11,131 bases of DNA from Deltaproteobacteria bacterium UBA5329 (GTDB lineage: Bacteria; Desulfobacterota; Syntrophorhabdia; Syntrophorhabdales; Syntrophorhabdaceae), in contig DHQV01000087.1 in the NCBI GenBank assembly GCA_002408185.1, positions 1 to 11,131 on the forward strand. The letters are read 5' to 3'. A program made the position numbers and the translations under genes. The notes under the pieces are model-generated. The model was given only the letters and a program-made list of their open reading frames with translations. It ran no database searches and was not told where the DNA came from. Of this stretch, positions 6,421 through 11,131 are shown in pieces. The stretch's first letter is position 1, and every line of letters starts with the position of its first letter.

Positions 6421-7593
6421 TTATGCGATCTTCAAAGAACCGCTTTTTCGTTCATCGGCATGTGCGGCAATGTTCCGTTGCCTGAGTATGTCTATGAGAT
6501 CGATCATCATGAAAATGAGATCATTCCCGGCATTAATGTCGATGCGATGGTGTGTGACGTCGTCCTTTATGTTCTTGATGAATACTTCACGCTGATCTAT
6601 GGCCGCTATTATCTTTCCATTCTGCATCAAATTGTGCACTTTTCTGAAAGAGTTCATGCAGGAATTCTCGATCGTCTTCGGAAGGGACAGATTGAGTACT
6701 GCGCTGGTCAGGATTTCGGCAAGTTCCCCCGATGTCGGAAAGAGATTCCAGCCGCCGACGTTGAGTTGATCGTAAAAATCATTTCCCGCCGCGACGACCG
6801 TGCCGTCGGATTTGAGGCCTATGATATTGTTGTTGCCTACGGCCACCTGGACGATGTTTGTCCAATTTCGCAGATCTGATTCACACCAGGGGTATCCCAC
6901 TGTTACGACGGTCCCATCCCGTTTGAGGCCAACGATAGCGAAGTTCCTCGAGGCAACTTGCGTTATGTCTCGCCACAACAGGATATCCGAGGCCCAGGGG
7001 TGTTTTCCCGCTACCACGACCGTCCCGTGAGACTCGAGACCTATGGTGTCCACATCGCCTGCGGCCACCTGCACGATATTTGTCCAGGAACCTACATCTA
7101 ACTGGCCCTGCCCGTTATACCCTGTCGCGACGACCGTCCCGTTCAGCTTGAGGCCCACCGTGTTGTTGCTGGCGGCGATCTGCACGATGTCCGTCCAGAC
7201 GCAAACATCCAGCTGACCGGAGATATTGTACCCTGTCGCGACGACCGTCCCGTCCGATCTGAGCCCCACGGTGTGGTACCCGCCTGCCGTCACCTGTGTG
7301 ATGTCCTTCCAGGGACTCACATCGAGCTGGCCCTGCCCGTTGTACCCTGTCGCGACGACCGTCCCGTCCGATCTGAGCCCCACGGTGTGGTACCCGTCTG
7401 CCGTCACCTGTATGATATTTTTCCAGGAGCCGACGTCTAGCTGGCCGCACGTATTTGCACCTGTCGCGACGACCGTCCCGTCCGATCTGAGCCCCACGGT
7501 GTGGCAGGTACCCGCGGCCACCTGGAGACCTGGAAAAAGAGCGCGGTTCCCTCCCAGGGTAATGGAGTGATGGGAAGGTACAAGGCACAACAT
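6421..7593 (-). CDS. RCC1-like repeat protein with helical C-terminal domain
   Basis: A 390-residue reading frame. Residues 32 to about 284 hold seven RCC1-like repeats of 37-38 residues (repeat starts near 32, 70, 108, 145, 183, 220 and 257), each reading roughly TVGLRSDGTVVATGYNGQGQLDV followed by WxxIxQVxAGxxH. Such repeats fold into a beta-propeller. Seven blades would make a closed ring, a protein-interaction scaffold. The last ~100 residues are predicted helical; IENSCMNSFRKVHNLMQNGKIIAAID and LIFMMIDLIDIL loosely resemble FIMAH-type C-terminal domains (low confidence). No signal peptide is seen and no ribosome site precedes the ATG at 7593. A TATAAT at 7597-7592 overlaps that ATG. The 5' end may therefore be wrong or the gene N-terminally truncated. 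The repeats nearest the N-terminus are almost identical in DNA, suggesting recent expansion. Function unknown. Confidence 0.75.
   Translation of the reverse strand: MLCLVPSHHSITLGGNRALFPGLQVAAGTCHTVGLRSDGTVVATGANTCGQLDVGSWKNIIQVTADGYHTVGLRSDGTVVATGYNGQGQLDVSPWKDITQVTAGGYHTVGLRSDGTVVATGYNISGQLDVCVWTDIVQIAASNNTVGLKLNGTVVATGYNGQGQLDVGSWTNIVQVAAGDVDTIGLESHGTVVVAGKHPWASDILLWRDITQVASRNFAIVGLKRDGTVVTVGYPWCESDLRNWTNIVQVAVGNNNIIGLKSDGTVVAAGNDFYDQLNVGGWNLFPTSGELAEILTSAVLNLSLPKTIENSCMNSFRKVHNLMQNGKIIAAIDQREVFIKNIKDDVTHHRIDINAGNDLIFMMIDLIDILRQRNIAAHADERKSGSLKIA
7120..7510 (-). repeat. 114-bp tandem DNA repeats within the RCC1-like gene
   Basis: A CCTGTCGCGACGACCGTCCC block starts at 7120, 7231, 7345 and 7459, giving periods of 111, 114 and 114 bp, that is 37 or 38 codons. 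In the last three copies identity extends on through the following bases to CCACGGTGTGG, about 40 bp including synonymous positions. The copy at 7120 is more diverged. Conservation at the DNA level points to recent duplication or gene conversion, and copy number may vary between strains. Confidence 0.85.
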
Positions 7594-7710
7594 TATAACA
7601 TATCGTACAAAAATTGGATCCCTGGTGTCTGTCGATCAAGCAATGATTAAAGGTGTACTGTTTTATGAGATAATTCCTGTAATCACATTTCGCTACAAAA
7701 ATTGAGGGGT

Positions 7711-7740
7711 AGTTTAAAACTGATGGGCTGATGGCCCATT
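7711..7740 (-). terminator. Candidate intrinsic terminator after the STAS/HATPase genes
   Basis: On the minus strand the arms ATGGGC (7739-7734) and GCCCAT (7728-7723) form a 6-bp stem with a 5-nt loop, followed by CAGTTTTAAA. It begins 8 nt after the stop of the HATPase gene at 7747. The stem is GC-containing but short and the T-tract has only four T, so strength is probably modest. It would separate the Tad-end operon from the RCC1-like gene. Confidence 0.45.
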
Positions 7741-7746
7741 AGCGGA

Positions 7747-8175
7747 TCATGACCTTTTCATAGTAATGGTGAGAATGTTTCTGTTCTCTTTTCGGGTGTA
7801 GGACACGCCGTCGGTCATCTCCTTGATAAGAAATATCCCGAGGCCGCCTATGGGACGGCTATCGATATCGGCGGCGGTATCCGGCGTGTCTTTTGCGAGC
7901 GGGTCAAACTCCGGCCCGCCGTCGATTATGTCTATCGTGAAGTCATCCTTGTTTTTGAGGCCGCACTCTACGGTTATCAGGCTGTCCGGTGCAATAGATG
8001 AATGCTTGACAATATTGACGATCGCCTCTTCGAGCGCCAGCTCCATGGCCCCGATCTTATGTTCGCCAAGACCGGACCTTGCGGCGCATTTGGTCACCGT
8101 TTCTATGAATAAGGGCAAAGATCGAAGTTCTGCCGGAAGCTGGATACGGCAAAACCGGTTGTCTTTTCCCGTCAT
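7747..8175 (-). CDS. RsbW-like anti-sigma serine/threonine kinase (HATPase_c)
   Basis: A 142-residue GHKL ATPase of the anti-sigma-factor kinase type (RsbW/SpoIIAB). ATP-site motifs are visible: the N box ELALEEAIVNIVKH (45-58, with E49/E50 and N54), the G1 box IDGGPEFDP (84-92) and the G2 box GGLGIFLIKEMTD (110-122). In partner switching this kinase either holds a target protein (classically a sigma factor) or phosphorylates the STAS antagonist. Its ATG overlaps the STAS stop by 4 nt (ATGA, 8175-8172), so the two are translationally coupled and probably made in equal amounts. No sigma factor is adjacent. The target may be a sigma factor elsewhere or a non-sigma partner linked to the Tad system. 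Confidence 0.9.
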   Translation of the reverse strand: MTGKDNRFCRIQLPAELRSLPLFIETVTKCAARSGLGEHKIGAMELALEEAIVNIVKHSSIAPDSLITVECGLKNKDDFTIDIIDGGPEFDPLAKDTPDTAADIDSRPIGGLGIFLIKEMTDGVSYTRKENRNILTITMKRS

Positions 8176-8510
8176 CCCTGAAGAGCTGCGATCGCTTCTG
8201 CTTCCGATGGAAAGATCTTGAAGATCGATTTGAACCCCGAGATCTGAAAAACCTCGTCGACCGGGCCCTGAAGACCGGTAAACAGTATCTGGCCCGACAG
8301 CGTCTTGAGTTTTTTTGCCGACGAGAGTATGCTTCGCAACCCGGCACTGCTGATATAGCCGAGGCCTGAAAGATCGATAAGAAGAATTCGTTCACCCGCC
8401 GTGATCAGTCCATCAAGATTGCCCTCAAATTCCGGTGCGGTAATGGCGTCGATCCTGCCCGAAACCGAAACTATTGTTATATTTTTTTCTTTGCGGGTAC
8501 TTATGTCCAT
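8172..8510 (-). CDS. STAS-domain anti-sigma factor antagonist
   Basis: A 112-residue single STAS domain (RsbV/SpoIIAA type). VSVSGRIDAITAPEFEG (14-30) forms the usual opening strand and helix. LIDLSGLGYISSAGLRSIL (44-62) carries the phospho-acceptor serine at S54 or S55. The protein would bind the RsbW-like kinase encoded next to it, releasing the kinase's target when unphosphorylated; a SpoIIE-type phosphatase normally reactivates it. GAGG lies 5 nt before the ATG at 8510. It follows the second TPR lipoprotein gene by 35 nt with no obvious promoter between, so it is probably part of the Tad-end operon. Confidence 0.92.
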   Translation of the reverse strand: MDISTRKEKNITIVSVSGRIDAITAPEFEGNLDGLITAGERILLIDLSGLGYISSAGLRSILSSAKKLKTLSGQILFTGLQGPVDEVFQISGFKSIFKIFPSEAEAIAALQG

Positions 8511-8545
8511 ATATTCCTCATGGTCTTATTCCATATATACGGCGT

Positions 8546-9565
8546 TTACTTTCCCCTGGCCCCGTCCTTGACCGGGGCGGCGGGGGACCGGGCACTGTTA
8601 TCGAGTGCGGCCCGGGCTTTTTTCAACCCATGGTTGGCGGCTTCATAATAGCTTGGCTTCAGATCGATCGCTTTTTCGAAATACTCGATCGACTTCCGGA
8701 AGTCTTTAGCTTCCAGGTACATTTTCCCCATATTGTTGCATGCGGTCGCCTCGTCGCCACCTTTCCTGAACGTCTCGTACGCTTCATCTATGAGGCCCAG
8801 CTTGAAAAGTGCGAACCCGAGACCGGTGTATATATTTGCACTGGGCCCATTCTGATCTATAGCCTTCAGAAGGACCGCCGCGGATTGTTTGTAATCTCCC
8901 GCCATGTAGAGCGATCTCCCGAGTTTCTCATGCAGTCCGGCTGCGTTGGGATTGATCGCGAGGGCCTTCTCGTATTCATCTCTCGACAGTGTGTACATTC
9001 TTTGCCGGTCGTAGACCGTGCCGAGGAGTGCATGGGCCTGCCACAGGCTGCTGTCGTTATTGATCAGCGATTCAAGGACCTTCCGGGCCTCTGTGAGCCG
9101 GTTAAGATTCATGAGGGCCGTTGCCTTTCCCTGCATCGAACCCGGGTCCCCGGGAGATTTTTCAAGAATAATATCGAATTCGTCCAGCGCCTTTAACCAC
9201 ATCTGCTGTTTCAATAAAACATATGCCAGTTTTTGCCTGACCTGGGCCCGGTTTGGATCTGCCTTCAATGCCTTCTCATACTCCACCTGCGCCAAAGGCA
9301 TTTTTCCCATCCTGAGATAGCTGTCCCCCATTTCCTCAAATCCCTCGGGATCGCTGGCAGCCGGTTTTTTTTGAACATCAGGGGCCTCGATGGCCTCGCG
9401 TTTTGCCTGCTGTTTTTCAACGAGCCTCTGGTACTGCCTGTCCATTTCCATGTTGCGGCCCGTCCCGCATGCCGACAGGAAACAAAAAACAATGACCATT
9501 GCCGCAATCAACACATTGCGTGAATATTTCTGTATGTTGGCCGCGCGAGGTTTGATCAGAACCAT
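8546..9565 (-). CDS. TPR lipoprotein, TadD-like (second of pair)
   Basis: A 339-residue exported lipoprotein. Basic residues (K5, R7, K13, R17) and a hydrophobic stretch lead to a lipobox LSAC with lipidated Cys33. A charged linker (about 38-72, MDRQYQRLVEKQQAKREAIE) follows. From about 73 to 306 there are roughly seven tetratricopeptide units, for example LAQVEYEKALKADPN (91-105), LSRDEYEKALAINPN (193-207) and RKSIEYFEKAIDLKPS (290-305). The tail after 320 is low-complexity. TadD lipoproteins help assembly of the Tad pilus secretin or export machine. The start codon overlaps the end of the preceding TPR gene by 10 nt, and the ribosome-site region is a GCAG tetranucleotide repeat rather than a clean Shine-Dalgarno, so translation probably depends on coupling. 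Confidence 0.85.
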   Translation of the reverse strand: MVLIKPRAANIQKYSRNVLIAAMVIVFCFLSACGTGRNMEMDRQYQRLVEKQQAKREAIEAPDVQKKPAASDPEGFEEMGDSYLRMGKMPLAQVEYEKALKADPNRAQVRQKLAYVLLKQQMWLKALDEFDIILEKSPGDPGSMQGKATALMNLNRLTEARKVLESLINNDSSLWQAHALLGTVYDRQRMYTLSRDEYEKALAINPNAAGLHEKLGRSLYMAGDYKQSAAVLLKAIDQNGPSANIYTGLGFALFKLGLIDEAYETFRKGGDEATACNNMGKMYLEAKDFRKSIEYFEKAIDLKPSYYEAANHGLKKARAALDNSARSPAAPVKDGARGK

Positions 9566-10533
9566 GCCTGCCTGCCTGCAAGGATGCTGGACCTTGTCGT
9601 ATCTTCCGCCATGCCCGTTTTTACGATTTCCAATACGTACCTGTTTGACCGGTCGGCAGACTGTTCGGCCGTTCTTTTCCTATCGGCCTGACTTAGTTTG
9701 AGAAAATCAGGTTTCAAATGGGCGACTTTCAGGTCGACGGCCCTTTTCTTTGCACGTTTCTCGGTTTTTATCGTTTTTATCGTTCGTGCCACCCGTTCCG
9801 CAAAACGATTCTTCGCCGTCGCGCGTGTGATATCTTCAGATGCGATCGCGCCGGGGGCCTCGGCGATCTGCATCCTGTCCTTTTCCAGGTTGCTCACCTG
9901 GTCCTCTATCTTTTCCAGTGCGGACGCGATCATCTCGGGCTTGTTTGTTTTTTCGACCTGCAGAGTGGCGAGGTGAGTCTCGCCAAGGGCGACATATGCC
10001 ATCGCCAGGTTGTTCAGCATACGCCTGTCGTTATTGTTGACAGTGATCCCTTCGAGGAGTACATCGACGGCAGATTCATAATCGCCTTCAAGGATGTACG
10101 AGTACCCGAGATTGTTATAGGCGTGACGGTCGGCCGGTGCGATTCTCAGCGCGTCCCGATATGCCTCGCGGGCCTTTTCGAACTCTTTGAGATTGTCATA
10201 CGCGATGCCCAGGCCGTTATATGCGAAGACATGATTGGGATCGATGGCTATCGTTTTCGTAAATTCCTCGATCGCTTCGCCATGCCGCCCCCGTTCCTGG
10301 TAATAAACCCCGAGGCGATAATGGGAGTCGGGATTGCCCCTGGCCGGCCGTGCCCGGGACATAAAGGCGGACGCCTGTGCGGCCTGTTCTTCCTGTGTCG
10401 GGGCTTGATAACGAGGTTCCCAGAATTTCAAGTAAGCCAGAAAATTTCTTGCCGAAGAACACCCTGTGATGCCGGCAAGGATCGCGACACAAAGAAATAT
10501 ACGAACGGTCAATTTCAAGCTTGTCTTGGTCAT
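9556..10533 (-). CDS. TPR lipoprotein, TadD-like (first of pair)
   Basis: A 325-residue lipoprotein. The start at 10533 is preferred over the longer frame from 10599 because GGAGGTGA lies 9 nt upstream and a signal peptide begins there (MTKTSLKLTVRIFLCVAILAGITGC), with lipidated Cys25. Residues 68-190 carry about four TPR units: GEAIEEFTKTIAIDPN, EKAREAYRDALRIAPAD, ESAVDVLLEGITVNNND and a weaker fourth. A basic, probably helical region (about 205-300) with KTIKTEKRAKKRAVDLK follows. The last residues, RYVLEIVKTGMAEDTTR, resemble the start of a LytR_C-type domain but end at once, so that domain, if real, is truncated (low confidence). The gene lies 53 bp after tadC and overlaps the next TPR gene, consistent with one Tad operon. 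Confidence 0.85.
   Translation of the reverse strand: MTKTSLKLTVRIFLCVAILAGITGCSSARNFLAYLKFWEPRYQAPTQEEQAAQASAFMSRARPARGNPDSHYRLGVYYQERGRHGEAIEEFTKTIAIDPNHVFAYNGLGIAYDNLKEFEKAREAYRDALRIAPADRHAYNNLGYSYILEGDYESAVDVLLEGITVNNNDRRMLNNLAMAYVALGETHLATLQVEKTNKPEMIASALEKIEDQVSNLEKDRMQIAEAPGAIASEDITRATAKNRFAERVARTIKTIKTEKRAKKRAVDLKVAHLKPDFLKLSQADRKRTAEQSADRSNRYVLEIVKTGMAEDTTRSSILAGRQAWF
9565..9579 (-). repeat. GCAG tetranucleotide repeat at the TPR gene overlap
   Basis: Fifteen bases form 3.75 copies of GCAG on the minus strand, directly abutting the ATG of the second TPR lipoprotein and within the last codons of the first. A slip of one unit would change the C-terminus of the first protein and the spacing upstream of the second start. 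The tract is short, so frequent slippage is not expected. Confidence 0.6.
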
Positions 10534-10586
10534 ATGTCTTTCACCTCCGGTTGTTGTTTTCCCCTCAACACGCGATCGTCGGGGGC

Positions 10587-11131
10587 CTACCCCTTCCACA
10601 ACCTGAATGCTCGAATTAGGGCCGGTCCCAGGAGTACGAGAAACAGGGAAGGGAATATCAAGAGGATCGTCGGAAAGAGGAGCTTTACTGCCAGGGTTGC
10701 AGCCAGTTGCTCCACCTTTTGGGCCCTTCGCGTCCTCATGGAGTCCGCCTGGACCCGCATGGCCTGGGCAACATTCGTGCCGAACTTCTCGGTCTGGATG
10801 AGGAGGGTTACAAAGCTCTGCACGTCCTCTGAATCCGTTCTCATGGCAAGATTTCTAAGGGCGTCGCGCCGTAATTTGCCAGCCCTTAGTTCAAGCATGA
10901 GGATCTTCAGTTCTTCACTCAGGGCCGGGTGCCTCAACTTCATTTCCTCGCCGACGCGGTTGATGGTAGAGTCGAGACCCATGCCGGCCTCGGTGCATAT
11001 GACCATGAGATCGAGGGCGTCGGGAAACCCGCGGGTGATCTGGTCTTTGCGGCTGTTGATCCTTATCTTCAGCCAGATCTCGGGCAGATAGAACCCGGCC
11101 AGCGCAAGGACCACAATGAGCAGCATGAACA
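10587..11131 (-). CDS. tadC: TadC, Tad pilus inner-membrane platform protein (5' partial)
   Basis: The C-terminal ~180 residues of a Tad/Flp pilus membrane protein with a T2SSF (GspF-type) domain; the gene enters from the right edge and its start lies outside the window. A membrane segment (MLLIVVLALAGFYL) is followed by the hallmark FPDALDLMVICTEAGMGLDSTINRVGEEM. An amphipathic cytoplasmic helical domain (TDSEDVQSFVTLLIQTEKFGTNVAQAMRV) and a C-terminal hydrophobic region (LLFPTILLIFPSLFLVLLGPALI) come next. TadB and TadC form the inner-membrane platform on which the TadA ATPase drives pilin assembly. The TPR lipoproteins that follow on the same strand are the usual tadD-type neighbours. The call TadC over TadB rests on this position at the 3' end, just before the TPR genes. 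Confidence 0.9.
   Translation of the reverse strand, partial: FMLLIVVLALAGFYLPEIWLKIRINSRKDQITRGFPDALDLMVICTEAGMGLDSTINRVGEEMKLRHPALSEELKILMLELRAGKLRRDALRNLAMRTDSEDVQSFVTLLIQTEKFGTNVAQAMRVQADSMRTRRAQKVEQLAATLAVKLLFPTILLIFPSLFLVLLGPALIRAFRLWKG

Noticed and set aside
7120..7510. CRISPR-like regular repeats
   Set aside because: The period of 111-114 bp is a multiple of three and the repeats encode RCC1-like units within a coding frame.
7592..7597. TATAAT -10 box on the minus strand upstream of the RCC1-like gene
   Set aside because: No acceptable -35 at 16-18 bp and it overlaps the first ATG; kept only as a caution about the start.
8474..9196. Plus-strand open frame of 240 codons
   Set aside because: Antisense to the second TPR lipoprotein and no recognisable domain.
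9718..11091. Long plus-strand open frame of 457 codons
   Set aside because: It is antisense to the first TPR lipoprotein and tadC, both of which show clear family motifs; its translation is rich in Arg, Cys and Phe without any domain.
1..11131. tRNA, rRNA or riboswitch genes
   Set aside because: No cloverleaf, rRNA segment or known riboswitch consensus was recognised on either strand by eye.

Overview
The window is 11.1 kb of bacterial chromosome with moderate GC content. The gene content fits a Deltaproteobacteria-type (Desulfobacterota, Syntrophobacterales-like) or Nitrospirota-type bacterium: a Tad/Flp pilus locus with paired TPR lipoproteins, partner-switching regulators, a decayed NMT1-SpoIIE gene, a DUF169 protein and GTCATTCCGGC-type palindromes. 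This lineage call is inference from gene style; there is no rRNA or other marker gene here.

Left part (1-3750). A perfect 18-bp palindrome and a short heptamer repeat lie beyond the 3' end of a minus-strand DUF169 gene (867-106). Facing away from it is a small GloB-like metallo-beta-lactamase-fold hydrolase (1070-1795) with a near-consensus sigma70 promoter. Next comes a clear pseudogene (1870-2664). It is the periplasmic NMT1/THI5-like sensor half of a signalling protein joined, by internal deletion, to the last ~30 residues of a SpoIIE/PP2C phosphatase; it also carries two -1 frameshifts and a TAG codon. Downstream is a second MBL-fold hydrolase (2746-3732) of the GTRGSLP / HFHWDH type.

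Right part (3750-11131, all minus strand). Read in the direction of transcription: the 3' part of tadC enters from the right edge, then two TPR lipoproteins, a STAS anti-anti-sigma-type protein and an RsbW-like HATPase overlapping it by 4 nt, ending at a candidate terminator. Next is an RCC1-like repeat protein with 114-bp near-identical DNA repeats, then about 490 bp of non-coding DNA with nested inverted repeats. Then come a secreted NlpC/P60 peptidase and an unusual ATPase that joins an N-terminal MshEN-like (possible c-di-GMP-binding) domain to a C-terminal AAA+ module.

Working model (inference): the right part is the 3' end of a Tad pilus locus with its own control layer. The TPR lipoproteins would serve assembly, the NlpC/P60 enzyme would open peptidoglycan, and the STAS/HATPase pair plus the MshEN-AAA+ ATPase would control assembly or expression. 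The only SpoIIE-type phosphatase sequence visible is the dead remnant, so a working partner phosphatase, if there is one, must lie elsewhere.
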